Positions 1 to 8,651 of a DNA stretch of 64,000 bases are shown here, piece after piece. The position numbers were made by a program, and so were the translations under genes. The notes beneath the pieces were generated by a model. That model was not told the origin of the DNA, did not search any database, and saw only the letters and a list, made by a program, of their open reading frames with translations. The stretch comes from an uncultured Granulosicoccaceae bacterium (GTDB lineage Bacteria; Pseudomonadota; Gammaproteobacteria; Granulosicoccales; Granulosicoccaceae), in contig CALISD010000010.1 of the NCBI GenBank assembly GCA_938041955.1, positions 1 to 64,000 of the forward strand. Direction: 5' to 3'. Each line of letters begins with the position of its first letter. Position 1 is the stretch's first letter.

Positions 1-73
1 CGAATATGAGAATGTTCAACAGTCGAAAGAGTTATTCCAGTGCTACTTAGAGGGCTTGATAAACAAAAGATGA
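1..73 (+). CDS. Possible C-terminal end of a gene truncated by the window edge
   Basis: Reading from base 2, an open frame of 24 codons ends at TGA 71-73. The residues (EYENVQQSKELF, then CYLEGLINKR) look like an ordinary helical protein end. The other forward frames close quickly. No family can be assigned from so few residues, and the stretch is short enough to be open by chance. Confidence 0.3.
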   Translation, partial: EYENVQQSKELFQCYLEGLINKR

Positions 74-112
74 ATTTAATTTATTCAATTACTTGACAGG
101 TCCAAACATATG

Positions 113-274
113 AGTGGGCTGTTTGGAAAGTTCGGTAACACGGATCGAAGCCACAGCCGCCATAGCTACGTTGGAAAAATTCGACGTAGGCCCCGCTATG
201 CCTGCATTTTCCGCCTTGCTCTGACGACTGTGGGCTGTGAAAAGTTTGCTACCGAACTTCCCGCACAGCCCACT
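113..274 (+). repeat. MITE-like inverted-repeat element, family 1, copy A
   Basis: The element is bounded by imperfect terminal inverted repeats. The left arm from 116 begins GGGCTGTTTGGAAAGTTCGG. The right arm, read on the other strand from 271, begins GGGCTGTGCGGGAAGTTCGG. Three flanking bases extend the palindrome (AGT at 113-115, ACT at 272-274). The interior carries no convincing gene. The reverse complement of 15115-15260 matches it along most of its length, including the core CCGCCTTGCTCTGACGACTG, so it is a dispersed element and not a gene-specific hairpin. The open frame at 110-292 lies almost wholly inside the repeat and is rejected as a gene. Confidence 0.8.
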
Positions 275-421
275 AGTCAGATCGGATCGTAGTGTTCAGG
301 CATGCACCTGGTCACTACACAGTCTAACTATTGAGCGTGTTTTCGAATAACACTCTACACTACAGGCAATGCGCGCCGCACCAACTCCGTGCGGGTTCAA
401 CCGTCTACTTCGTGACCGCTG

Positions 422-1294
422 TTGCAATCAGATACTCCTGCCATTGTACTTTCGCTACTTGCTGCCTTGCTCTTTTCACTGGGCAATCAAACTTCTCGTC
501 GCGCGCTTAATTATGCTACGCCATCACAGGTGACGTTGTATCAGATCGGTGTTTCAGTCGCGATCTATTGGATGGCAGCCCCCTTCTATATGAAAACAGC
601 CTATTGGCTATCACCGGCGATATTTTTTTTAGCAGCAGCAGGCCTGATACGACCACTGATATCGGCAAATCTGGGCACCATGGGCACACGCATTCTGGGC
701 CCGACCGTTTCATCAACCATGAGTGCTTGCGGGCCGCTGTTAAGTGTGACACTAGGGGTTGTATTTTTATCAGAAACACTACACTGGCAGACAGCAGTGG
801 GTACGACAGGAATCGTCACAGCCATAGTGATTTTATCGTGGCGAGGCAAAACAAAGCCTGACTGGCCACTGTGGGCACTGGCATTCCCGGTCGGGGCAGC
901 GCTGATCAGAGCCGCGTCGCATGCACTGGCCAAAGTGGGCCTGGAATATATCCCAAGCCCGATCTTTGTAGCATTGGTTGCCTATTCGGTGTCATTCCCG
1001 CTGGCGTGGCTGTACCAACGTTCGCGAGATAAGAAGCAATCATCAACCGCAATAACACGCAACGGCCAGGGCTGGATGTTGCTTTCAGGATCACTGTACG
1101 GCATAGCGGTGTTGTTACTTAATACCGCATTGCTTTGGAGTGACCTTGTGGTGGTGAGCCCGATCGTCGCCTGCGCGCCATTTTTCACACTGGTATTAGG
1201 TATCTGGGTATTTAAGGAAGCACAGGTTGACCGCCGTACTATTATCGCCGTACTGCTGGTAGTGCCCAGTGTCGTTTTGATCGGGCTTCGCTAA
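422..1294 (+). CDS. EamA/DMT-family transporter
   Basis: This 290-residue, very hydrophobic protein has about ten predicted membrane segments arranged as two homologous halves of roughly 145 residues. That is the layout of the drug/metabolite transporter (EamA, RhaT-like) superfamily, whose members export or import small metabolites across the inner membrane. The second-half sequences around VSPIVACAPFFTLVLG and the C-terminal short cytoplasmic end fit the family. The start is uncertain: the frame opens only after TGA 413-415, and the first usable codon is TTG 422, with no strong ribosome site. The gene stands alone, convergent with the gene at 1315-2118, and the substrate cannot be read from the sequence. 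Confidence 0.8.
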   Translation: MQSDTPAIVLSLLAALLFSLGNQTSRRALNYATPSQVTLYQIGVSVAIYWMAAPFYMKTAYWLSPAIFFLAAAGLIRPLISANLGTMGTRILGPTVSSTMSACGPLLSVTLGVVFLSETLHWQTAVGTTGIVTAIVILSWRGKTKPDWPLWALAFPVGAALIRAASHALAKVGLEYIPSPIFVALVAYSVSFPLAWLYQRSRDKKQSSTAITRNGQGWMLLSGSLYGIAVLLLNTALLWSDLVVVSPIVACAPFFTLVLGIWVFKEAQVDRRTIIAVLLVVPSVVLIGLR

Positions 1295-1314
1295 TCATTG
1301 ATGAGGCACCGGGT

Positions 1315-2118
1315 TTAGTTGGCGTACGAGTAAAGCCTGATATCGCGTTCGTTTTGATTCTCCACTGGTGATATCAACCGATACCAGAGGAGTCCCAGGT
1401 ACTCATGCACAACCTTGTTGGATAAATCCAGTGCATCAGTTTTCGGCATCCAGAAACGCCAGTCATTCCAGGGGTACCGGTCACTGAGTTGAGTGGGTGC
1501 GGCAGTGACATTAAAACCTGCCAGTTCATACAATTCAACCGACCTTCTCATATGATAGGACTGAGTAACCAACAGCACATCTGTCACCCCGATCGGTAGC
1601 AGTATTTCGGCACTGAACAATGCATTTTGCCATGTTGTAGAACTTTTTCGTTCAAGCCATTTCGCCTCAATACCAAATTGGCTACTGAGACTTTCACTCA
1701 GCACTTCTGAATGTATTTCCTGACGTTTGTTCATTGCGCCACCGGTCAGCAATATTGGCAATCCGGTTTTATGGTGCAGGTTGGCAGCATAGTGAAGACG
1801 TATCAGACCATCGGCTGTTGGCGTTGAGACACCGTATTCTTTGGCCAGGTCAACATGCGATGAGCCAAGCACTATGATCGCACCCGCTTTTGCGCTACTA
1901 AGCGACTGCGTATCGAGCGCTTCGTGACGCTCAATAGAGGCATGTATTAATGATGAAATGTAAGGTGTTGAAAGCAACCAGAGACTCACCAGGCCACATA
2001 GGGAAATGAAAATACCAATGCGTCGGTACCAGCGCGATAACAACAGACCAGCAGCGATCACAAGAATGTTAAGTGCCGGGGGGACTAGCCAGGAACTCAC
2101 CAGAACTCGGATCAACAT
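1315..2118 (-). CDS. YdcF/ElyC/SanA-family (DUF218) membrane protein
   Basis: The 267-residue protein has two N-terminal membrane segments (about residues 10-28 and 34-52) followed by a DUF218 domain. Family hallmarks are the IVLGSS strand at 82-87, LTGG at 124-127, the TTWQNA motif at 161-166 and the TQSYHMRRS segment at 185-193. E. coli relatives ElyC and SanA act in envelope and peptidoglycan-precursor homeostasis; that role here is inferred from the family. The domain would lie on the periplasmic side. The ATG at 2118 is followed immediately by the first hydrophobic stretch, which supports the start. It converges with the EamA transporter, with only 20 bases between the stops. Confidence 0.8.
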   Translation of the reverse strand: MLIRVLVSSWLVPPALNILVIAAGLLLSRWYRRIGIFISLCGLVSLWLLSTPYISSLIHASIERHEALDTQSLSSAKAGAIIVLGSSHVDLAKEYGVSTPTADGLIRLHYAANLHHKTGLPILLTGGAMNKRQEIHSEVLSESLSSQFGIEAKWLERKSSTTWQNALFSAEILLPIGVTDVLLVTQSYHMRRSVELYELAGFNVTAAPTQLSDRYPWNDWRFWMPKTDALDLSNKVVHEYLGLLWYRLISPVENQNERDIRLYSYAN

Positions 2119-2246
2119 GTAAGGGCTCCATCAATTTAAATTGCATTCATTTGAGCGGCAAGATAACACTTCACCAGCCCGACTCTCTTAAACAACTGAT
2201 AAATATTTATCACAACCCCCATTTCGATAAAGGGCTTAACCAGAGT

Positions 2247-2400
2247 AACTCTTCAATGCACCTCGTCGTATCCATGGGCGGCGTTGTCATTCGTGCTCAA
2301 ATGCACCGCTATGTTGCGTGCGAACACTTAGCCCCATTATTGTTTTACCAGACACGACAGACCCATTCTCGAAAGCGGCAAAAGACTGAAAGGCAGTAAA
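2247..2400 (+). repeat. Near-palindromic dispersed repeat, family 2, degenerate copy 1
   Basis: This copy retains the core CGTCGTATCCATGGGCGG near 2266, then TTGTCATTCGTGC, a TATGTTGCGTGCGAAC block, and the small satellite hairpin GACTGAAAGGCAGT at 2384-2397. The order matches the better copy at 34493-34648. The outer arms are eroded. It accounts for much of the 545-base gap between the YdcF-like gene and the symporter gene. I see no other feature in the rest of that gap. Confidence 0.6.
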
Positions 2401-2663
2401 AAAATTGTGAATTCAGTTCGTTACCAACAGAACAGTCACTAACAGGCGACGAAATCCGCCGGCAATTGTCGCCCTTGATATTGCGAAGTTAACTACTTGA
2501 ACCACAAACAGTAAATGAGCTGCTTCGACAACCAACCTGCAAGCGACCTCAAGTGTCTTTCCCTCTGAAGCCATGGAACCAAATTCAGTTGTTTCTGTCT
2601 TTCTGCTACTGATTCGCGAATACGACCGTTTGCGCAATACCTCATCGAGCTGTTTTATACCCA

Positions 2664-4040
2664 ATGACTTACACACTACCTATCTTCGCTACACTGGTTG
2701 CCCTGGTCTCCCTGTACCTGACACGCAGGACCTCCAGCACTGCAGCCTTCTTTGAAGGTAAGTCGGAATCCGGAGTGCCCCCCGGACTCTGGACACTGGT
2801 GTTGTCTCAAACCACCACATGGATATTCGCCCGCAGCTTAATGAATGCAGCCATTCTTGGTTATTACTACGGGCTGTGGGGTACGCTGGCGTATGCGGCC
2901 TACTATCTTTCGTTTCTGACAGGCGCGGTGATTGTTGATCAGGTGCGGTTTCGCTACGGGCACGACTCCATTCAGAATTTTTTGCGTGAGCGATTCGGCA
3001 AGGTCGGCCCATGGTGCTACAACGCGGCGATTGCACTGCGTTTAATTAGCGAAGTGTTTGCCAATTTGCTGGTGATCGGCATCTTATTCGGCGCCGCCGG
3101 CGGTTCGGCCTATAGTCTTAGTATTGCGGCGTTCGCTATTGTTACATTGCTGTACGCAATGATGGGCGGTCTTCAGGCATCTCTCAGAACAGACGTGTTT
3201 CAAATGCTGCTGTTCATTGCCACACTGGCCATTCTGATGCTGATCACGCTCACCACTGGCCACTTCACCACTGAATCAATATTTTTCAAACCCTTTGTCG
3301 CCAACGAGCCGGGCCCGGTACTTTTGATTGTCGCATTGCTTCAAGTGGTCAGCTACCCGATGCATGATCCCGTGATGATGGATCGGGGTTTTCTGGCAGA
3401 TAGAGTCACCACGCGCAAGAGCTTTTATCACGCCTGCTGGATTAGCGTGCTGTGCATCATCAGCTTTGGTTCACTGGGTATTATTGCCGGATCCCAAGCG
3501 CTCGACGGTGAGCAACTGACTGTCACACTCACACGCTTGTTAGGTGAGCTGCCTATGATGTTTTTCAGCGCCGCACTGATCGTATCAGCCATGTCTACTC
3601 TCGACAGCACCTTGTCCAGCTCTGCCAAGCTCGTTGTTGTAGATATGGGTGCAGCAAACAAAACCCTGTTTAATGGTCGAGTAGTGATGGCGCTGTTTAT
3701 GTTATTGGGCCTTGGCTTCATACTGCTTAACAACAAAGATCTGTTCAGCGCTGTCGCGGTCAGTGGAACCGCCTCAATGTATTTGTTCCCGGTTATTATT
3801 TTTTCACTGCTGGGCAACCAGCGCGATATCCCGGTGGCCAGCTACCTGCTGTCATTTGTGATTGCGATTGGCGGGGCGGCACTTTATTTTTTCGAAACTA
3901 CAGCCGGCACCGGAATATTGGGGGATGCACACAAATACACCAAACTACTATGGATTTGCTGCTTTGTTTTAGTTACCACGTGCGCGAGCTTCTGGGTAGG
4001 CATCAAGATACGTAGCCCGCGCCTTCAGCCGGCAGCTTAA
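2664..4040 (+). CDS. Sodium:solute symporter family transporter
   Basis: This 458-residue polytopic protein, with roughly 12-13 hydrophobic segments, belongs to the SSS family, which drives uptake of a solute with sodium. The segment SAMSTLDSTLSSSAKLVVVD at 308-327 corresponds to the family's TM8 region, which contributes Ser/Thr ligands to the second sodium site. The GGLQASLRTDVFQ stretch at 168-180 is the usual loop before TM6. Substrate specificity in this family (proline, pantothenate, sugars, choline, monocarboxylates) cannot be predicted here. The N-terminus is short, so the first helix may be incomplete relative to longer members. The gene stands alone, and a repeat copy lies upstream of its promoter region. 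Confidence 0.85.
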   Translation: MTYTLPIFATLVALVSLYLTRRTSSTAAFFEGKSESGVPPGLWTLVLSQTTTWIFARSLMNAAILGYYYGLWGTLAYAAYYLSFLTGAVIVDQVRFRYGHDSIQNFLRERFGKVGPWCYNAAIALRLISEVFANLLVIGILFGAAGGSAYSLSIAAFAIVTLLYAMMGGLQASLRTDVFQMLLFIATLAILMLITLTTGHFTTESIFFKPFVANEPGPVLLIVALLQVVSYPMHDPVMMDRGFLADRVTTRKSFYHACWISVLCIISFGSLGIIAGSQALDGEQLTVTLTRLLGELPMMFFSAALIVSAMSTLDSTLSSSAKLVVVDMGAANKTLFNGRVVMALFMLLGLGFILLNNKDLFSAVAVSGTASMYLFPVIIFSLLGNQRDIPVASYLLSFVIAIGGAALYFFETTAGTGILGDAHKYTKLLWICCFVLVTTCASFWVGIKIRSPRLQPAA

Positions 4041-4068
4041 GAGGTTATAAAATGTACTGTTTCCCACT

Positions 4069-4599
4069 TTAGTGCTGATACCTCGTCACCGCCACTGAAA
4101 AGTGGTGATCGTCATTGCTCAGCGATACCGTACCGTCGTCAATATTAATTTGCAGTTGCATATTACGGCTCACGAGTGCCTCTGCGCCCTCCGCTGCAAT
4201 ATGGTAAACCTTTAAATTGCTGTGGCGAACCAGCTTTTGCTGACTTTGCTCCCACCAGATTTTAGCCTTGCGCTCATGGTAGGTATAAATCAGCACCTGC
4301 TTCGCGCGACCACAAGCCTTGCGAATTCTCTTTTCATCGACCTGACCGAAATCAATCCACAATTCAATATCGTCAGTGAGTGATTTTTGCCAGGCCTCTG
4401 GCTCATCATCCGTAGACAGCCCTTTAGTGAAGGCCAATTGCTCGTGAGCGTTAAGCGCGAAGGCAATCACCCGCACCATAAAACGGTATTCGTTTTCTGA
4501 CGGATGCATTGCCAGGGTCAGTTCATGCTGATGATAATAGTGCCGGTCCATATCAGCTATGTTGAGAGACACTTTGTTGATGGTGGCACTTATAGCCAT
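4069..4599 (-). CDS. yaeQ: YaeQ family protein
   Basis: The 176-residue protein matches E. coli YaeQ (about 181 residues) throughout. Features recalled from the family and visible here are the N-terminal MAISATINKVSLNIADMDR, the HPSENEYRFMVR segment, the conserved GLSTDDEPEAW around residue 60, a WIDFGQVDEKRIRKAC block, and IWWEQ near 115. YaeQ has a PD-(D/E)XK-like fold and was once proposed to suppress the loss of RfaH; its biochemical role remains unclear. The ATG at 4599 fits the family start exactly. It is convergent with the upstream symporter and transcribed in the same direction as the HAD phosphatase at 4697-5410. Confidence 0.92.
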   Translation of the reverse strand: MAISATINKVSLNIADMDRHYYHQHELTLAMHPSENEYRFMVRVIAFALNAHEQLAFTKGLSTDDEPEAWQKSLTDDIELWIDFGQVDEKRIRKACGRAKQVLIYTYHERKAKIWWEQSQQKLVRHSNLKVYHIAAEGAEALVSRNMQLQINIDDGTVSLSNDDHHFSVAVTRYQH

Positions 4600-4696
4600 A
4601 GAGTAATCACTTGCTTTTTTTTCAGTGTAGCCGGTTACGTTGGAAATTGTCGCGCCGGCACGTATCGCTTACAGGTATTACCTGGAGCAATTCCGG

Positions 4697-5410
4697 CTAA
4701 TCCTGCAACACGCCGGCAACCAGATCCGGCAGCTCCCGAAAGTGCGAGAACGACGCCGTGTGATCCATATTTTCGACCGCTTGTTTACGATAACCTTCTG
4801 TAAACAAAAGAAACGGTACTGAGGCACGCACGGCAGTTTCAGCGTCAACATCGCTATCACCTACGTAAATGGCAGCACCTTCACCGAGGGCATCAAAAGC
4901 CGCATGCAACGGCGCCGGGTCAGGCTTGTGAACAGCCAAACTGTCGCCCCCCCACACGGTATTAAAATACTTAGCAAGACCTAAATGGCCTAACACTGCG
5001 TGCGCTGGACGAACCGGTTTATTTGTGCAGATACCGAGACTATGCCCCGCACGAATAAGCGCTCGTAACGCCGACTCCACCCCATCATAGGCAACAGTTA
5101 GCGATACGGCATCATCGTAAAGGCCGATAAAATCGGCGAGTAGCCGCCCGTGCTCTTGATCTGATATACCCCGGGCTGCACGCATCTTTGCAATAAATAC
5201 CCCCGCCCCATTGCCAATGAACTCGCGGGTTTGTTCAAGCGTAACCGGTTCGTATTCCTCTCTATTGAGTAAGACATTGGCAATACCATGGATGTCCGGC
5301 GCGCTATCGATCAACGTGCCATCGAGATCAAAAATAATCCGCGCTTTGGTGGTCTTCGATCTATCGAGTTCTTGATTAATAGTCATTCTTCCAGAAGCTA
5401 AAAACAGCAT
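4697..5410 (-). CDS. HAD-family hydrolase, phosphoglycolate phosphatase-like
   Basis: This is a haloacid-dehalogenase phosphatase. Motif I DLDGT carries the nucleophile and acid/base aspartates near residue 30. Motif II is the CTNKP segment, motif III the lysine of KPDPAPL, and motif IV GDSDVD near the C-terminus. The size and the long helical cap between motifs I and II match Gph, which dephosphorylates 2-phosphoglycolate. Related enzymes acting on pyrophosphate or sugar phosphates cannot be excluded. The start is ambiguous: ATG 5410 and ATG 5386 both precede the conserved domain and neither has a well-spaced ribosome site. The 97-base gap to yaeQ permits co-transcription. Confidence 0.82.
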   Translation of the reverse strand: MLFLASGRMTINQELDRSKTTKARIIFDLDGTLIDSAPDIHGIANVLLNREEYEPVTLEQTREFIGNGAGVFIAKMRAARGISDQEHGRLLADFIGLYDDAVSLTVAYDGVESALRALIRAGHSLGICTNKPVRPAHAVLGHLGLAKYFNTVWGGDSLAVHKPDPAPLHAAFDALGEGAAIYVGDSDVDAETAVRASVPFLLFTEGYRKQAVENMDHTASFSHFRELPDLVAGVLQD

Positions 5411-5631
5411 CCTAACGTGATTTCAGGTCATTTTTACAGCACCTTGTACCAACAGGCGTTCGCCGGAATCCATTTGGCCCGGCAACATACCTCGCACTCT
5501 CCAGCCCGGCTCTCACACGACAGGTAACTCCCGCCAGGACTGACACCAACGACGAAACGAAACTATTCAATCCAGATAAACCCGTTTAATTAGATTAAAA
5601 TCAGACTGACTTTGGTAAACGACTCAAGCTT

Positions 5632-6156
5632 ATGTCTATTCGCACAATTTTTTTCCTATCAGCGACAATCCTGACCGGCCTGGCCAATACCGCGCTCGCG
5701 CAACAGACGGCAACCGATTCCTCTCAGGAGCTTAAGCTGAATTTAGACGGATTTTCTGATACCACCGAACAGAACACCGGGAAGCAGCTAAACCTCGAAC
5801 AATTCGACAATCAGGAAAAACCCGCCAGTGACTTAGAGCTCAATCTGCAACAGTTCGATGACAAACCACAGGCTACTGACAAAGATCTGGAGTTAAACCT
5901 CAATCAATTTGAGAAAAGCGGCCAAACCACACTGAACAATAACGTACCCGCTGATACAAAAGATACCGAACTTAATCTGGAACAGTTCGACAACAACGAA
6001 CAGCCCGCAGAAAAAATTAACACCGGCGGCTCCGCTGCAACCAGGATAGAAGACACCGCCAGGCCGAAGTTTCGCTACATGCGTGAATTTATAGTGGGTG
6101 GGCTACTGCTACTGTTTTTTCTGTTCATTATGTCTAAAAGACGTCGTAGAAGGTAA
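5632..6156 (+). CDS. Small secreted/anchored protein with repeated LNLxQF[D/E] motifs
   Basis: I do not recognise the family. The 174-residue product has a signal peptide (residues 1-23, ending TALA), an acidic Gln/Asn-rich middle, a single membrane helix near the C-terminus (about 151-166) and a terminal arginine cluster. That pattern suggests an extracytoplasmic chain anchored at its C-terminus. The middle contains five spaced copies of a short motif: LKLNLDGFSD, QLNLEQFDN, LELNLQQFDD, LELNLNQFEK and ELNLEQFDNN, separated by 10-25 low-complexity residues. Such short linear motifs often bind a partner repeatedly, but no partner is evident. ATG 5632 follows an AT-rich upstream region. Confidence 0.75.
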   Translation: MSIRTIFFLSATILTGLANTALAQQTATDSSQELKLNLDGFSDTTEQNTGKQLNLEQFDNQEKPASDLELNLQQFDDKPQATDKDLELNLNQFEKSGQTTLNNNVPADTKDTELNLEQFDNNEQPAEKINTGGSAATRIEDTARPKFRYMREFIVGGLLLLFFLFIMSKRRRRR

Positions 6157-6180
6157 CTACCCGATGGCAAAAGGCTTGAC

Positions 6181-7158
6181 GTGAGTATCCAGTCTCTAGG
6201 CTATATCGGTATCCGTTCTGACAGACTTTCAGACTGGGCTGACTTTTCCACCAATCAGCTTGGCATGAGTCAGCTGGATGCCGCTGGAAAAAATCTGGCT
6301 TTTCGTATGGATGATCGGCGCCAAAGACTGATCGTGACAGACGAACCCGGGGATACACTCGCGTTTCTGGGCTGGGAAGTGTCCGGCAGTGCTGAACTGC
6401 TACAACTGGCATCTGCGGTTGAAAACACCGGAGTGGAAGTAACGCACGCCAGCGCCGCACTTTGCGATCGGCGCTTTGTCACTGAACTGATCCACTTTGA
6501 CGACCCTGATGGCAATCGTCTTGAACTATTTTGCAAGCCAATGATAGATGCGGAACCGTTTACACCGGGTCGCCCGATCTCCGGATTCAAAACCGGCCCC
6601 TACGGCATGGGCCACGCCGTGCTACACGCTAAAAACGTTGATCGCCTGCTGCCGTTCTATCGCGATACGCTTGGCTTCTCGGTCAGTGACTACGGATTGA
6701 GCCCCTACCCAATGTACTTTTTCCATGTCAACGGTCGGCATCACAGCTTTGCGATCATTGGCACTGGTCAAACCGGCTTTCATCATTTCATGGTCGAATA
6801 TGACAATCTGGATGATGTTGGACAGGGTTATGACATCGCGCAACTCGAAGATGACAGAGTCGCTTATACCCTCGGTCGTCACACCAACGACTACATGACC
6901 TCATTCTATGCGAACACCCCTTCGGGCTTCTTTATTGAGAGTGGTTGGGGCGGCCGAATTATCGATCGTGACTCCTGGGCAGCACATGAAACGTTCACCG
7001 GTCCGAGTTTCTGGGGACACGAACGGCTATACCTGCCGGAAGATGAGCGCAAAGTACTCAGAGACATGAGATTGCAAACGGCGCAAGCGGGAATAAGAGC
7101 ACCTCTGCTGGTCGATTGCCCATGGATGTATCGCCAAAGCAAAAAGAAAAACCCCTAA
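6181..7158 (+). CDS. Extradiol (type I, VOC-fold) ring-cleavage dioxygenase
   Basis: The 325-residue protein has the two-module vicinal-oxygen-chelate layout of type I extradiol dioxygenases such as BphC. The metal triad is visible in the C-terminal half: His145 (GMGHAVLH), His201 or 202 (GFHHFMVEY) and Glu253 (FFIESGWGG), with spacing close to BphC's 146/210/260. It would cleave a catechol-type substrate next to the hydroxyls using Fe(II) and oxygen in the cytoplasm. The start is GTG 6181, 24 bases after the previous gene. Its TAA stop overlaps the ATG of the FAD hydroxylase by one base, so the two are translationally coupled and probably act in sequence. Confidence 0.88.
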   Translation: MSIQSLGYIGIRSDRLSDWADFSTNQLGMSQLDAAGKNLAFRMDDRRQRLIVTDEPGDTLAFLGWEVSGSAELLQLASAVENTGVEVTHASAALCDRRFVTELIHFDDPDGNRLELFCKPMIDAEPFTPGRPISGFKTGPYGMGHAVLHAKNVDRLLPFYRDTLGFSVSDYGLSPYPMYFFHVNGRHHSFAIIGTGQTGFHHFMVEYDNLDDVGQGYDIAQLEDDRVAYTLGRHTNDYMTSFYANTPSGFFIESGWGGRIIDRDSWAAHETFTGPSFWGHERLYLPEDERKVLRDMRLQTAQAGIRAPLLVDCPWMYRQSKKKNP

Positions 7159-8651
7159 TGCAAAGTCATGGGGTATCAGCAGACATCATCATTGTTGGTT
7201 GCGGGCCAACCGGTGCAACACTCTCTTTGCTGCTTGCACAGTGCGGTATCACTTCACTGGTACTGGAACGCGAGAAAAGCATTTATCCGTTGCCCAGAGC
7301 CGTGCATTTTGATGATCAAATCATGCGTATCTTTCAAGGCTTAAATATAGCCGACGCACTCGCACGCGTTGTGCGCTACAACCCGGGAATGAGATTCGTT
7401 GACCCACAGGGAGAGTTACTACTTGACTGGCCGAGACCTGAAGGCATTGGTGAAAACGGATGGCACACCAGCTACCGGTTCCATCAACCGGATTTAGAGA
7501 ATATATTACGAAATAAAATACAATCGACCGCCAACATACAATTGAAATCCGGTGTTGAGGTAGATGCAATAGAACAATCTGAACAGCAGGCATCCGTCCG
7601 TTGTACCAATGGTGAAGAATATAGAGCTAAGTACGTGGTGGGGTGTGATGGTGCCAACTCTATCGTGCGGTCAACCATTGGCAATGACATTCAAGACTTC
7701 GGTTTCAATGAACGCTGGTTAGTAATTGATGCACTCCTCAAAGCTAATAAACCGGAACTCGGGGATTACACAATTCAACATTGCGGACGTGATCGACCAT
7801 CAACCTATGTGCGCTGTCCCGGCGATCGCAGGCGCTGGGAGATTTCCCTAAAACCCGAAGATGACACACGCACTGTTACCAGTGATTCTTCAATCTGGAA
7901 TTTTATTGGTGAGTGGGTGAATGCCGAAGACGCCAGCATAGAACGAAGTGCGGTGTACGAATTTAAATCACAGGTAGCCAAAACCTGGCGCAGGAATAGA
8001 TTATTCATAGCAGGCGATGCAGCACACCTTACGCCTCCGTTCATGGGTCAGGGCATGTGTGCAGGCATACGTGATGCCGCAAACCTCGCATGGAAACTGG
8101 CTATTTGTTGCAGGCAACAGCAGCTTCCTGACAACACTCGTGCAGCACTGCTTGACAGTTATCAGACTGAACGTATTCCCAATGTGACCGAGTACATCGA
8201 CACAGCCATTAAACTCGGCGCACTGATTAATTCCTGTGGTACAGAAGTGGCACTAAAGAGAGCATTCACCCGTGATGATGGTACGGTTCAGCTGAAGTCA
8301 ATGGTGCCAACGCTTGGCCCGGGCGTGGGTTTGGGTTCAAACGCCTGCGTAGGCAGTTGGTGCATACAACCACAATTGCAAAACGGTACACTGCTGGACG
8401 ACATGGCCAGATACAAGCCAATACTCATTATCGAACCGCGGTTGCTACGGGAACACCAAGCCAGTGCCAATGCCGAGACACATTGTCTGGTGATAACAAC
8501 GCAAGCTGAACCAGACCTGCAATCTGTCTTAACGCATCATGGCGTCGACGCCCTTCTGATCAGACCTGATCGATATATTCTTGGGAGCGCGAACAGCGCT
8601 GTCGAATTAGCTGAACTGCTTAATCGAGCCTCTGCCATGCACCTCGCCTGA
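7158..8651 (+). CDS. FAD-dependent aromatic hydroxylase (MhpA-like)
   Basis: This protein of about 497 residues is a class A flavoprotein monooxygenase. The dinucleotide fold motif GCGPTG lies near residue 15, and the flavin ribityl motif GDAAHLTPPFMGQGM is followed by GIRDAANLAWKL, as in MhpA, which hydroxylates 3-(3-hydroxyphenyl)propionate. I chose ATG 7158, which overlaps the dioxygenase stop as TAATG. An upstream in-frame ATG at 7116 would add 14 residues coded inside the dioxygenase gene and is less likely. The hydroxylase would produce the catechol that its partner cleaves. No hydrolase or hydratase for later meta-cleavage steps is present nearby, so the true substrate is unknown. Confidence 0.88.
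   Translation: MQSHGVSADIIIVGCGPTGATLSLLLAQCGITSLVLEREKSIYPLPRAVHFDDQIMRIFQGLNIADALARVVRYNPGMRFVDPQGELLLDWPRPEGIGENGWHTSYRFHQPDLENILRNKIQSTANIQLKSGVEVDAIEQSEQQASVRCTNGEEYRAKYVVGCDGANSIVRSTIGNDIQDFGFNERWLVIDALLKANKPELGDYTIQHCGRDRPSTYVRCPGDRRRWEISLKPEDDTRTVTSDSSIWNFIGEWVNAEDASIERSAVYEFKSQVAKTWRRNRLFIAGDAAHLTPPFMGQGMCAGIRDAANLAWKLAICCRQQQLPDNTRAALLDSYQTERIPNVTEYIDTAIKLGALINSCGTEVALKRAFTRDDGTVQLKSMVPTLGPGVGLGSNACVGSWCIQPQLQNGTLLDDMARYKPILIIEPRLLREHQASANAETHCLVITTQAEPDLQSVLTHHGVDALLIRPDRYILGSANSAVELAELLNRASAMHLA

Noticed and set aside
110-292. 60-residue open frame at the left end
   Set aside because: It lies almost wholly inside the family 1 inverted-repeat element, which is also present in a non-coding context at 15115-15260.
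2413-2676. 87-residue minus-strand frame upstream of the symporter
   Set aside because: No family-like sequence, overlaps the symporter start on the opposite strand and lacks a ribosome site.
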